DNA of 64,000 nt. It comes from Burkholderiales bacterium RIFCSPLOWO2_12_FULL_65_40. Its GTDB lineage: Bacteria > Pseudomonadota > Gammaproteobacteria > Burkholderiales > Burkholderiaceae_C. Below are positions 46,664 to 55,059 of this stretch, piece by piece; within the stretch, counting starts at the first letter, position 1; the number at the start of each line of letters is the position of its first letter. A model generated the notes under the pieces. That model saw only the letters and a program-made list of their open reading frames with translations, was not told the DNA's origin and did no database searches. The position numbers and the translations under genes were made by a program. The stretch covers positions 116,377-180,376 of the forward strand of contig MESL01000031.1 of assembly GCA_001770955.1 (NCBI GenBank). The letters are read 5' to 3'.

Positions 46664-46732
46664 TATTAAAAATATGAATGAAATCAGGCTCTAGCGCTTA
46701 TCCATCAAGCGCCAGAAGCTACATTTTCAGGA
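46664..46732 (-). repeat. Dispersed palindromic repeat, copy between fabH and fabD
   Basis: Plus strand CTCTAGCGCTTATCCATCAA, GCGCCAGAAGCTACATTTTC. Near-identical core to the leuD-leuB copy. It spans the whole 61-bp gap and overlaps the fabH stop and the region just before the fabD start. Confidence 0.85.
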
Positions 46733-47696
46733 GCACCGCACCCCAGGTGAAGCCGCCGCCCACGCCTTCGAGCAGCACGGTCTGGCCCGGGGTGATCTGG
46801 CCTGCGCGCACCGCATGGTCCAGCGCCAGCGGGATCGATGCCGCCGAGGTGTTGCCATGCTGATCGACGGTGACGACCATCTTGTCCACCGGCAATTTGA
46901 GCTTGCGCGCCGTGCCCTGCATGATGCGGATGTTGGCCTGGTGCGGCACCAGCCAGTCGATGTCGGCCTCGGTCAGCCCCGCCTTCTCCAGCGTGGCGCG
47001 CGCGGCGCTCTCCAGCACCCCGACGGCCAGCTTGAAGACGGCCGGCCCGTCCATGGTCAGCAGCGGCAAGCCGCTGACCTGCCCGCCCGAGACATGGCCC
47101 GGCACGCACAGGATGCCCACATGGCGGCCATCGGCGTGCAGATCGGTGGACAGGATGCCCGGCTCGTCCGAGGCTTCGAGCACCACGGCACCCGCGCCGT
47201 CGCCGAACAGCACGCAGGTGGTGCGGTCGTTGAAGTCGAGCAGACGGCTGAAAATTTCGGAGCCCACCACCAGGGCGCGCCTGGCGGTGCCGGCGCGGAT
47301 CATCGCGTCGGCCACGGTGAGCGCATAGACAAAACCACTGCACACCGCCTGCACATCAAACGCCGGGCAACCGATGGCGCCCAGCTTGTTCTGCAGGATG
47401 CAGGCCGTGGACGGGAACACCATGTCCGGCGTGGACGTGGCAACGATGATCAGATCAATGTCCTGCGCGTCCAGACCGGCCGCCTGCAAAGCATGGCGCG
47501 AAGCGTCCAGGGCCATGTCGCTACAGGCCACATCGGACGCGGCGAAATGGCGCGCCTGGATGCCCGTGCGTTCCACGATCCATTCATTCGAGGTCTCGAT
47601 GCCCCGGCCGGCCAGTTCGGCCACCAGGTCGGCATTCGTCACCCGGCGCGGCGGCAGGTGGCTGCCGGTGCCGGTAATACGGGAATAGCGTTTCAT
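46719..47696 (-). CDS. fabH: 3-oxoacyl-ACP synthase III
   Basis: 325 residues. Initiating ketosynthase using acetyl-CoA. Cys in [12 protein letters not shown], His in PHQANIRIM, Asn in [11 protein letters not shown]. Start overlaps the plsX stop by one base. Its stop lies in the dispersed repeat. Confidence 0.97.
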   Translation of the reverse strand: MKRYSRITGTGSHLPPRRVTNADLVAELAGRGIETSNEWIVERTGIQARHFAASDVACSDMALDASRHALQAAGLDAQDIDLIIVATSTPDMVFPSTACILQNKLGAIGCPAFDVQAVCSGFVYALTVADAMIRAGTARRALVVGSEIFSRLLDFNDRTTCVLFGDGAGAVVLEASDEPGILSTDLHADGRHVGILCVPGHVSGGQVSGLPLLTMDGPAVFKLAVGVLESAARATLEKAGLTEADIDWLVPHQANIRIMQGTARKLKLPVDKMVVTVDQHGNTSAASIPLALDHAVRAGQITPGQTVLLEGVGGGFTWGAVLLKM

Positions 47697-48748
47697 TACT
47701 GTGGCGCTGGCGCCGTGCCGCTGTTGGCGGCGGCATCGGGAGGCAGCAAAAAGGGCGCTGCGCTGGCGATGCGGAGGCGGACACGGTCCAGCAGGTTGTT
47801 GCGGGCTGCATCATACGCCCGGTTCAAAGCCGTCTCAAAAGCCATCTCGTCGGCCGAGCCATGGCTCTTGAACACCAGGCCGCGCAAACCGAGCAGCGCC
47901 GCGCCGTTGTAACGACGGTAATCCACGCGCTTTTTGAATGCAGATAGCACCGGATAAGCAATGATGGCTGCAATTTTCGTGAAAATATTGCGCGAGAATT
48001 CCTGCTTGAGGAAAGCACCGACCATGGCAGCCAGGCCCTCGCTGGTCTTGAGGGCGACGTTGCCAACGAAGCCATCGCACACCACGATGTCCGTCGTGCC
48101 CTTGAAGATATCATTGCCCTCGACGTTGCCCACAAAATTCAAATTGCCGGAGTTGGCGGCAGAACGCAGCAATTCGCCGGCTTTTTTGATGACTTCACTG
48201 CCCTTGATGGCCTCGGCGCCGATATTCAGCAGCCCCACGGTGGGCTGCTCATTGCCCTTGAGCACGGAGTCGAGCGCGGAGCCCATCACGGCAAACTCAA
48301 GCAGGTGGCGCTCGTTGCAATCGACGTTGGCCCCCAGGTCCAGCACCGTCGTGGAGCCCCCCTTGGCATTGGGCAGCGGGTAGGCAATGGCAGGCCGGTC
48401 GATACCGTCGAGCGTCTTGAGCACATAGCGCGCGATGGCCATCAGGGCCCCGGTGTTGCCGGCCGACACGGCCGCTGCCGCCGCGCCGTCCTTGACCTGC
48501 TGGATGGCCACGCGCATGGACGAATCCTTCTTGCGGCGCAAGGCCACCTCAATCGGGTCGTCCATGGCGACCACCTCGCTGGCATGCACCAGCGTGGCGC
48601 GGTCATGGGCAAAGCCCTTGAGCGCATCGGGCAGGCCGACCATCAGCAGGTGGGCGTCGGGATGCGCGTCAAGAAAGTGGCGGCATGCCGCCAGCGTCAC
48701 ATGGGGGCCGTGATCGCCGCCCATGCAGTCAACAGCCAGTGTGATCAT
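47696..48748 (-). CDS. plsX: Phosphate acyltransferase PlsX
   Basis: 350 residues. Makes acyl-phosphate from acyl-ACP for phospholipid synthesis. N-terminal [18 protein letters not shown] and the [12 protein letters not shown] motif. The ATG at 48748 is canonical; an in-frame start at 48832 lies in the terminator hairpin and is rejected. Confidence 0.97.
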   Translation of the reverse strand: MITLAVDCMGGDHGPHVTLAACRHFLDAHPDAHLLMVGLPDALKGFAHDRATLVHASEVVAMDDPIEVALRRKKDSSMRVAIQQVKDGAAAAAVSAGNTGALMAIARYVLKTLDGIDRPAIAYPLPNAKGGSTTVLDLGANVDCNERHLLEFAVMGSALDSVLKGNEQPTVGLLNIGAEAIKGSEVIKKAGELLRSAANSGNLNFVGNVEGNDIFKGTTDIVVCDGFVGNVALKTSEGLAAMVGAFLKQEFSRNIFTKIAAIIAYPVLSAFKKRVDYRRYNGAALLGLRGLVFKSHGSADEMAFETALNRAYDAARNNLLDRVRLRIASAAPFLLPPDAAANSGTAPAPQ

Positions 48749-48807
48749 GGAGTAAGGTTCTGGCCGCTGGATGGGCCTGGTGAAGCGTTTGAAACACGCA
48801 TGACAAA

Positions 48808-48838
48808 GGCCCGTGCTACAGGCAAGTAGCAACGGGCC
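48808..48838 (-). terminator. Terminator-like hairpin between rpmF and plsX
   Basis: Minus-strand GGCCCGTTGCTAC (48838-48826) pairs with GTAGCACGGGCC (48819-48808), followed only by TTTGTC. Likely a weak or attenuating terminator setting the ratio of ribosomal protein to lipid enzymes. Confidence 0.6.
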
Positions 48839-48863
48839 CCGGGGTCTTGACCTCTGACGGGTG

Positions 48864-49046
48864 TCAGGCTTCGGACTTGTTCTTCAGCACCTGACGGCCG
48901 CGGTAGAAACCGTTGGGGCTGATGTGGTGGCGCATATGAATTTCGCCGGTGGTGGGCTCGACAGCGATGCCGGGCACATTCAAGGCGTTGTGCGAGCGGT
49001 GCATGCCGCGCTTGGACGGGGATTTCTTGTTTTGCTGAACGGCCAT
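48864..49046 (-). CDS. rpmF: 50S ribosomal protein L32
   Basis: 60 residues. Starts [19 protein letters not shown] and ends LKNKSEA; the zinc-binding cysteines of the C+ form are absent, so a zinc-independent L32. The yceD-rpmF-plsX order is standard. Confidence 0.98.
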   Translation of the reverse strand: MAVQQNKKSPSKRGMHRSHNALNVPGIAVEPTTGEIHMRHHISPNGFYRGRQVLKNKSEA

Positions 49047-49149
49047 GGTTGGCTCCTGGTCTTGAAAAGGGGGTTGGTAAAAACGCGATCAGCCCATTAA
49101 AAGACACGAGGGGATTCGCGCGAAGCCCTCGATTATAGCCCAAAGCGAT

Positions 49150-49704
49150 CTATTTATCCGATTTGCCCACACGCAGGCTGGCCAGGGCAGCAAACGGGTT
49201 GGGGCGCTCGGCTTCGGCCGCCTCGAAATCCTCGTCGCTCGACGCCATGGGCACCTGGGTCGGGCACTCGTCGTGGCGCGGCACCACGGGCAGGGTCATG
49301 AGCAGCTCGTCCTCGATCAGCTCGTGCAGATCGAACTCGCGGCTCAGCGCCAGCAGGTCTTCTTCGACCTCGTCGTCCAGCGCCTCGGCTGTGGCTTCAT
49401 CGGCAACGAAGCGAAACGAGCGGTTGAACTGCAGCGGCACATCCACCGGCCCCAGGCAGCGCTGGCAGACCATGGGAAAGGTCGCCTGCACCTGCAGGTG
49501 CATCCACATCTGGCCGCCATCGGTACCGGCCTCGGCCCGCCACTCGCCCTGGGCCTCCCAGTCCACGCGCAGGTCAGGGTGCAGGCCTTTGGCCTCTTGC
49601 GCCAGGCGCTCGTACTTCAGCAGGGAATCGTGCCCCGCCAGACGTGCTCCTGCCTGCACGAAGGCCTTGGCGTCAAGCCGGTCGGGGTTGAATTCCTTGG
49701 TCAT
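49150..49704 (-). CDS. yceD: YceD / DUF177 family protein
   Basis: 184 residues. Contains CQRCLGPVDVPL, the conserved Cys pair of DUF177, and an acidic stretch EALDDEVEEDLLAL. Associated with 23S rRNA and ribosome assembly in other organisms. Divergent from maf across 25 bp. First gene of the minus-strand cluster. Confidence 0.92.
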   Translation of the reverse strand: MTKEFNPDRLDAKAFVQAGARLAGHDSLLKYERLAQEAKGLHPDLRVDWEAQGEWRAEAGTDGGQMWMHLQVQATFPMVCQRCLGPVDVPLQFNRSFRFVADEATAEALDDEVEEDLLALSREFDLHELIEDELLMTLPVVPRHDECPTQVPMASSDEDFEAAEAERPNPFAALASLRVGKSDK

Positions 49705-49729
49705 GTGCGCAGTGTAAGAGAATCAAGGC

Positions 49730-50329
49730 ATGCATCAACCCCTCCCCATGCCGAGAACCCTGGTTTTGGGCTCGACCTCCCGCTACCGGCGCGAATTGCT
49801 GCAGCGCCTGAACCTGCCCTTCACCGTCACCGCACCCGAAGTGGACGAAACCCCCCTGCCCGGCGAGGCCCCGCGGGCCCTGGCCCTGCGCCTGGCGCTG
49901 GCCAAGGCCCGCGCCGTGGCGGCCCTGCACCCGGATGCGGTGGTGATCGGCTCCGACCAGGTAGCCGACCTGGCCGGCCACGCCCTGGGCAAGCCCGGCA
50001 CGCACGAGCGCGCCGTGGCCCAGCTGCGCCTGATGAGCGGCCACACGGTGGTGTTCCAGACTGCCTTGGCCGTGGTCTGCCAGGCCACCGGCTTCGAGCA
50101 GGTGGACCTGGCCCCGGTCGAAGTGCGCTTTCGCACGCTGGCTGACGACGAGATCGAGCGCTATCTGCACGCTGAGCAACCCTACGACTGCGCCGGCAGC
50201 GCCAAGAGCGAGGGCCTGGGCATCAGCCTGCTCGACGCCATCGTCAGCGACGACCCGACGGCCCTGGTCGGACTGCCTCTGATCCGCACCTGCCGCATGC
50301 TGCGCGCCGCCGGGCTGACCTTGCCATGA
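49730..50329 (+). CDS. Maf-family nucleoside-triphosphate pyrophosphatase (YceF-like)
   Basis: 199 residues. LVLGSTSRYRRELLQRL at the N-terminus, DETP, IGSDQVADL and AGSAKSEGLG are Maf hallmarks. Hydrolyses modified NTPs such as m7GTP; the YceF-type context beside yceD fits. The start may be the ATG at 49730 or 49748. ATGA overlap with the next gene. Confidence 0.92.
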   Translation: MHQPLPMPRTLVLGSTSRYRRELLQRLNLPFTVTAPEVDETPLPGEAPRALALRLALAKARAVAALHPDAVVIGSDQVADLAGHALGKPGTHERAVAQLRLMSGHTVVFQTALAVVCQATGFEQVDLAPVEVRFRTLADDEIERYLHAEQPYDCAGSAKSEGLGISLLDAIVSDDPTALVGLPLIRTCRMLRAAGLTLP

Positions 50330-51111
50330 ACACCCCCACCCCCGCGCGAGGCCGCCTGTACCTGGTGCCCGCCCCCCTGGATTTCGGCTGTGCCACCCAG
50401 ACCCCGCTGCAGGACGTGCTGCCCGCCGGCACCCTGGCCACGGCGGCTCGGCTGACGCACTGGATCTGCGAGAACGCCAAAAGCACGCGCGCCTACCTCA
50501 AGCGCGTGGACGCCCTGCACCCGCTGGCACTGCCGCTGCAAGAGCAACAGATCACCGAACTGCCGCGCGAGGTGCACAAAAAGGGCGACCACGGCGGCAA
50601 GGGCGCGCCGGTGTTCGACGCCCGCCCCCTGCTCGCAGCCGCCCTGGCCGGGCACGACATCGGCCTGGTCAGCGAAGCCGGCATGCCCGCCGTGGCCGAC
50701 CCAGGCAGCTCGGTGGTGCGCGCCGCGCACGACCTGGGGTTGAACGTGGTGCCTCTGGTGGGGCCGGTGTCGTTGCTGCTGGCCCTGGCGGCCAGCGGCC
50801 TGAACGGGCAGAACTTCGCCTTTGTCGGCTACCTGCCGCAGGACGCCGACGAGCGCACCCAGCGCATCCGCACGCTCGAATCGCTGGCGCTCAAGACCGG
50901 CCAGACGCAACTGTTCATCGAAACGCCCTACCGCAACGCCGCCCTGCTCCAGGCGCTGCTGCAAACGCTGCAGCCCGCCACCCGCCTGGCGCTGGCCAGT
51001 GGCCTGACGCTGGAGAGCGCCCACATCCGCAGCCAGAGCGTGCAGCAATGGCGCCAGCGCCCCGAGGCGCCTGACAAGCACACACCCGTGGTGTTTGCGC
51101 TGGGCCGGTAG
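50326..51111 (+). CDS. RsmI-related tetrapyrrole-methylase-fold SAM methyltransferase
   Basis: 261 residues. SAM-binding features include LVSEAGMPAVADPGSSVV and VVPLVGPVSLLLALAASGL, as in RsmI (16S rRNA C1402 2'-O-methylation). It differs by beginning LYLVPAPLDFG and having a KKGDHGGKG loop, the second, betaproteobacterial RsmI-like subgroup, so the substrate is uncertain. Coupled to maf. Confidence 0.85.
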   Translation: MNTPTPARGRLYLVPAPLDFGCATQTPLQDVLPAGTLATAARLTHWICENAKSTRAYLKRVDALHPLALPLQEQQITELPREVHKKGDHGGKGAPVFDARPLLAAALAGHDIGLVSEAGMPAVADPGSSVVRAAHDLGLNVVPLVGPVSLLLALAASGLNGQNFAFVGYLPQDADERTQRIRTLESLALKTGQTQLFIETPYRNAALLQALLQTLQPATRLALASGLTLESAHIRSQSVQQWRQRPEAPDKHTPVVFALGR

Positions 51112-51113
51112 AG

Positions 51114-51953
51114 TCAGTGCGCGTGCGCCAGGCCGCTCAATAGAACGACCACGCCCATCCCGCCCGCCAGCCAGAGGATCTGGAACGTGGTTTCGCGCGC
51201 GCTCAGGCGTTTTTGCAGTTGCGGGATCAGGTCGGCCAGCGCCACGTAAATGAAGCTGCTCGACGCCACTGCCAGGAAGTACGGCAGCCAGTCGTGCAGC
51301 TGCGCCACCAGAAAATAGCCCACCAGTCCGCCGATGGCCGTCACTGCCCCGGCCAGCGACACCTTGACCAGCGCCATGCGCCGGCTCGCGCTGGTTTGCT
51401 GCAGCACCGCCAGGTCGCCGATGTGGTGCGGCACCTCGTGCGCGAGCACCGACACGGCCGCCACGATACCCAGGCGCAGGTCGGCCACGAAGGCCGAGGC
51501 GATCAGCACACCGTCGCCAAAGCAGTGCACGCTGTCGCCCGCCAGCAGCGACCAGCCGCCCGCCGGGCGCGGGCCGTGGTCATGCGCATGGGCGTGACCG
51601 GCGTGTGCGTGGCCGTGATCATGGTCGTGATCCGCAGGGGCATGCGCCTCGCCGCCGTGCGCGCCGTGGTTGTGCTCATGGCCGTGGTGCCATAGCTCGG
51701 CCTTGTCGAGCAGAAAGAAGAACACCAGGCCCACCAGCAGCGTGGCAAACAGGTCGTGCGCACCGGCCTGGCTTTCGAACGCCTCGGGCAGCAGGTGCAT
51801 GAAGGCCGTGGCCAGCAGGGCGCCCGCAGCCAGGCTCAGCAGGTGCTGGGTGCCCTCCCGCCCGCCCAGGCCGACCCGCATGAGCAGCGCTGCCACCCAC
51901 ACGCTGCCGATGCCCGTGGCCAGGGTGGCCACGATGATTGCAAACAAAACCAT
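51114..51953 (-). CDS. ZIP family metal transporter
   Basis: 279 residues, about eight membrane segments. Metal-binding helices carry HCFGDGVLIASAF and HEVPHHIGDLA. A His/Asp-rich loop ([34 protein letters not shown]; about 90-135) probably binds zinc in the cytoplasm. Likely imports Zn or another divalent metal. The ATG at 51953 is the last ATG before the first membrane helix; it lies in the end of a dispersed repeat and has no clear ribosome site. Confidence 0.88.
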   Translation of the reverse strand: MVLFAIIVATLATGIGSVWVAALLMRVGLGGREGTQHLLSLAAGALLATAFMHLLPEAFESQAGAHDLFATLLVGLVFFFLLDKAELWHHGHEHNHGAHGGEAHAPADHDHDHGHAHAGHAHAHDHGPRPAGGWSLLAGDSVHCFGDGVLIASAFVADLRLGIVAAVSVLAHEVPHHIGDLAVLQQTSASRRMALVKVSLAGAVTAIGGLVGYFLVAQLHDWLPYFLAVASSSFIYVALADLIPQLQKRLSARETTFQILWLAGGMGVVVLLSGLAHAH

Positions 51954-51994
51954 AGCTACTAGCGCTTTCTCTGTAAGGCTTTCAGGCGTTTTTA
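51946..51994 (-). repeat. Dispersed palindromic repeat at the ZIP gene start
   Basis: Plus strand AAAACCATAGCTACTAGCGC, TTTCTCTGTAAGGCTTTCAG, GCGTTTTTA. The CAT at 51951-51953 is the start codon of the ZIP gene, so the repeat supplies its translation start and 5' leader. Confidence 0.75.
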
Positions 51995-52022
51995 ACCTAA
52001 AAATACACGGCCTTCGCCCACC

Positions 52023-52055
52023 AAAAAAGCCGCCCGGCAAACACCAGGCGGCTTT
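52023..52055 (-). terminator. Rho-independent terminator after the dienelactone hydrolase gene
   Basis: Minus strand AAAGCCGCC (52055-52047) / GGCGGCTTT (52034-52026) with six T at 52028-52023; 20 bp after the stop. Confidence 0.9.
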
Positions 52056-52074
52056 GGCGATGAGCGTGCAGTGG

Positions 52075-52971
52075 TCAGGCCACGCCGTGCTTTTTGAACC
52101 ACGCCAGCGCCCGCTGCCAGCCGTCTTCTGCCGGGCCCTTGCGGTAGCTGGGGCGGTAATCGGCATGGAAAGCATGCGGTGCGTCGGGGTAGACCACGAA
52201 CTCCGATGCCTTGGCGGCGGCAGAGCCACCGGCCAAGGCTGCTTTCATCTTATCAACCGTGTCAAGGGGTATGCCACCATCTTTTTCGCCGTACAGGCCC
52301 AGCACCGGCGCCTTGAGCGTGGCGGCAATGTCCAGCGGGTGCCGGGGCGTGTTGGCCGTGGCCTCGCCCACCAGGCGGCCATACCAGGCCACGCCCGCCT
52401 TCACCGGGCCGTGCGCGGCATACAGCCAGGTGATGCGCCCGCCCCAGCAAAAGCCGGTGATGCCGATGCGCGCGGCATCGCCGCCGTGGGCGGTGGCCCA
52501 CTGCACGGCGCCGTCCAGGTCGGCCAGCACCTGGGCATCGGGCACCTTGGAGACGACTTCGGCCATGAGCTTGGCGATCTCGGTGTAGCTGGATGGGTCG
52601 CCCTGGCGCGCATACAGCTGCGGCGCAATCGCCAGGTAGCCCGCACGCGCAAAGCGGCGGCAGGTATCGGCGATGTATTCATGCACGCCAAAAATCTCCT
52701 GAATGACCAGCACCACGGGCAGCCCCGTCTTGCCCGCAGGCGCAGCGCGGTAGGCAGGCACGCTGAAGCCCCCCACGCTGTACTGGATCGTTCCGGCGTC
52801 CAGCCCCTCGGCAGGCGTGGCGATGGCGGTCTGCGCCATCAGCGGCGCGGCCGCTGCCGCGTAGCCCACGCCCAGGGCCGCCTGCAGGGCGGTGCGGCGC
52901 GTGGCACCGGCCTCGGTGCTGCGGCCGGGCAGCAAGGCACTGACATCGGACTGCAAATCGTCAAGCTTCAT
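52075..52971 (-). CDS. Dienelactone-hydrolase family alpha/beta hydrolase, probably Tat-exported
   Basis: 298 residues. Catalytic Cys in GFCWGG, Asp in YGEKDGGIP, His in APHAFHADY, the DLH triad. A twin-arginine-like signal (TRRTALQAALGVGYAAAAAP, about 24-48) precedes the hydrolase, unusual for the classical cytosolic enzyme. Substrate unknown. The ATG at 52971 has AGGAGAAATGCC upstream. A strong terminator follows. Confidence 0.88.
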   Translation of the reverse strand: MKLDDLQSDVSALLPGRSTEAGATRRTALQAALGVGYAAAAAPLMAQTAIATPAEGLDAGTIQYSVGGFSVPAYRAAPAGKTGLPVVLVIQEIFGVHEYIADTCRRFARAGYLAIAPQLYARQGDPSSYTEIAKLMAEVVSKVPDAQVLADLDGAVQWATAHGGDAARIGITGFCWGGRITWLYAAHGPVKAGVAWYGRLVGEATANTPRHPLDIAATLKAPVLGLYGEKDGGIPLDTVDKMKAALAGGSAAAKASEFVVYPDAPHAFHADYRPSYRKGPAEDGWQRALAWFKKHGVA

Positions 52972-53153
52972 GGCATTTCTCCTGCAAAAACGGGGTGGAT
53001 GACAAGCGAGGCTGCAGTCTAGGCGCTTTGGCCTGCGGCTGCAGGGCACGCCGTGCCAATCCCTGGCAAGGCCAAAGCACGGCGGGCCGCTGCCTGCGCA
53101 CCACCGCAAAGCGGGTTAGATTGCGTGCACTACCAAAACACCCACCACCCACC

Positions 53154-54047
53154 ATGCACATCCTCCTGACCGGCTCTACCGGATTCATCGGCCAGACACT
53201 GCGCCAGGCGCTGGAGCACGCAGGCCACCAGGTGCACGGCGGCGTATCGCCCCACCGCACCCCGGCCGCCCCCGGCCAGGTGCCCATGGATTTTGCCCGC
53301 GACACCACGCCCGAAGTCTGGCTGCCCCGGCTGCAGGGCATCGACGCCGTGGTCAATGCCGTCGGCGTGCTGCGCGACAGCCCCGCGCGCCCTATGGATG
53401 CCGTGCACCAGCACACCCCCTGCGCCCTCTTCGAGGCCTGCGCCCGTGCGGGCGTGCGCCGCGTGGTGCAGATCTCGGCCCTGGGCATCGAAGGCAGCGC
53501 CACGCGCTACGCCCGCACCAAGCTCGCTGCCGAGGCCTGCCTGCGCAGCCTGGCCGACGCCGGGCGGCTCGACCCCGTCATCCTGCGCCCCAGCGTGGTG
53601 TTTGGCAAAGGCGGCGACAGCAGCGCCCTGTTCATGAACCTGGCCCGCCTGCCCGTGGCGGTGTTCCCGGCGCCCATGCTCACGGCGCGCATCCAGCCCG
53701 TGTCGGTGCACGACCTGGCGGCCGCCGTGGTGGCCCTGCTCGGCCCGGCCCTGCAGCACACCGGCACCGTGGCCTGCACCGGCCCCGAACCCGTGCGCAT
53801 GGCCGACTTCGTCGCCAGCCTGCGCCAGCAGCAAGGCCACGGCCCCGCGCTGGTGCTGCGCCTGCCCCTGCCGCTGACGCGCCTGAGCGCCCGCCTGGGC
53901 GACCTGCTGCCCGCCTCGGTGCCCTGGTGCAGCGAATCGCTGGCCATGCTGGACAGCGACAACGTGGGCGATCCGGCGGCCTTCGAGCCATTGCTGGGCC
54001 GACCGGGGGTGCATTTCAGCCAGCTGGTGGCAGGGGCCTGGCGCTGA
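53154..54047 (+). CDS. NAD(P)-binding epimerase/dehydratase-like protein
   Basis: 297 residues, extended/atypical SDR. MHILLTGSTGFIGQTLRQAL is the nucleotide-binding start; VVNAVGVLRD and the ARTKLAAEACL region follow, with no standard Tyr-x3-Lys. Closest in style to the NDUFA9/YbjT-type atypical SDRs of quinone or complex I context. Function unknown. Divergent from the hydrolase across 182 bp in which I see no other feature. Confidence 0.82.
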   Translation: MHILLTGSTGFIGQTLRQALEHAGHQVHGGVSPHRTPAAPGQVPMDFARDTTPEVWLPRLQGIDAVVNAVGVLRDSPARPMDAVHQHTPCALFEACARAGVRRVVQISALGIEGSATRYARTKLAAEACLRSLADAGRLDPVILRPSVVFGKGGDSSALFMNLARLPVAVFPAPMLTARIQPVSVHDLAAAVVALLGPALQHTGTVACTGPEPVRMADFVASLRQQQGHGPALVLRLPLPLTRLSARLGDLLPASVPWCSESLAMLDSDNVGDPAAFEPLLGRPGVHFSQLVAGAWR

Positions 54048-54065
54048 GGCTGCGCCCCCAAAATT

Positions 54066-54125
54066 CAAGTCAAATCAGCTTCTAGCGATTACGAAACAAG
54101 CGCTAACAGCTATTAAAAAAATAGC
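54066..54125 (+). repeat. Dispersed palindromic repeat, copy after the epimerase gene
   Basis: CAAATCAGCTTCTAGCGATT, ACGAAACAAGCGCTAACAGC, TATTAAAAAAATAGCAAATT. Core arms are degraded but recognisable and flanked by the AT-rich AGCTATTAAAAAAATAGC palindrome seen in full copies. Confidence 0.75.
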
Positions 54126-54223
54126 AAATTGATGCGATTCCAAAGGCACCCCGAAGATCGGCAGGGGCAAAGCCATCCCAAGTCACTGTCAAGGTTGAGT
54201 ATTCTTCTTTCTGCCTCCGCGAA

Positions 54224-54252
54224 TTGACGACCTGACAGGCTTGTCATAACAT
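54224..54252 (+). promoter_or_regulatory. Promoter of the toxin-antitoxin operon
   Basis: TTGACG (54224-54229), 17-bp spacer, TAACAT (54247-54252), start near 54259. A GGAGG ribosome site lies 5 bp before the antitoxin ATG. Antitoxin autorepression is usual for this family; I do not see a certain operator. Confidence 0.55.
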
Positions 54253-54282
54253 ACAAACATTGCTTGCATTCCGGAGGTCAGC

Positions 54283-54543
54283 ATGGGCATTCATACGTTC
54301 TCCAGCCGTGACTTCACGCGCGATGTATCCGCTGCCAAGCGCGCAACGGTGGATGGCCCGGTGTTTATTACCGACCGGGGGCGCCCTGCTTTTGCACTGC
54401 TCAAGATCGACGACTACTACCGCATCGCAGGGCAAAGCGAACGCTCGCTTCTTGACGTGATGGATGGCATCCCCGGGGGGGAAGGCATTGATTTCGAACC
54501 ACCGCGATTGCAACTCCAGATCCAGGATGCGTCGTTCGACTGA
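54283..54543 (+). CDS. Phd/YefM-family antitoxin
   Basis: 86 residues. N-terminal DNA-binding fold with FSSRDFTRDVSAAKRATVDG and PVFITDRGRPAFALLKIDDY, the Phd/YefM core; acidic, flexible C-terminus for toxin binding. Precedes the VapC-like toxin by 9 bp, the usual antitoxin-first order. Nearby lies the low-GC cassette-like island, but a repeat and yghU separate them. Confidence 0.9.
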   Translation: MGIHTFSSRDFTRDVSAAKRATVDGPVFITDRGRPAFALLKIDDYYRIAGQSERSLLDVMDGIPGGEGIDFEPPRLQLQIQDASFD

Positions 54544-54552
54544 AAGGCATCC

Positions 54553-54966
54553 ATGTTCATCCTGGATACCAACGTCATTTCCGAACTGCGCCATGGCAAA
54601 CCCCAGCAGTCTGCCGAGGTGCGCGCCTGGGCGGCAGGGCAGCCCAGCAACAGGCTTTTTCTGTCTGCCATCTCCATTTTGGAGCTGGAGATCGGCATCC
54701 GCTCGCTGGAGCGCCGCATGCCGCCCCAGGGCAGTGCACTGCGCGCCTGGCTAGCCGGGGTGCGTGTGGCCTTTGCGGGCCGCATCCTGCCATTCACCGA
54801 AGACACCGCGCCCGTGTGCGCTTCACTGCACATACCAGACCGCCGCTCTGAGCGCGACGCCATGATCGCGGCCACGGCCATTGAGCACGGTTTTACCGTA
54901 GTCACTCGCAACGTGTCCGACTTTGCCGATACAGGCGTGGCGCTCATCAATCCTTGGGTTGCGTAG
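54553..54966 (+). CDS. VapC-family PIN-domain toxin
   Basis: 137 residues. PIN ribonuclease with acidic residues in FILDTNVISELR (D5), SILELEIGI, ERDAMIAATA and TRNVSDF. Expected to cut tRNA or rRNA when freed from the antitoxin. Pairing of a VapC toxin with a Phd-type antitoxin is common. GAAAGGC precedes the ATG. Confidence 0.92.
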   Translation: MFILDTNVISELRHGKPQQSAEVRAWAAGQPSNRLFLSAISILELEIGIRSLERRMPPQGSALRAWLAGVRVAFAGRILPFTEDTAPVCASLHIPDRRSERDAMIAATAIEHGFTVVTRNVSDFADTGVALINPWVA

Positions 54967-55059
54967 CACCTGGGCAACCCCGCCCTGACGACGCACCGCA
55001 GCCATCAGCCCGCGTGCCCCCGTTCAGCCAGACCTTGCACGCGCATCAGCCACCAAAAA

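Noticed and set aside
47930..47990. Another dispersed-repeat copy inside plsX
   Set aside because: The segment is AT-rich, but alignment to the repeat core is too weak and the residues fit PlsX.
48749..48832. An earlier PlsX start at 48832
   Set aside because: The added residues translate a terminator-like hairpin; [14 protein letters not shown] at 48748 is the family start.
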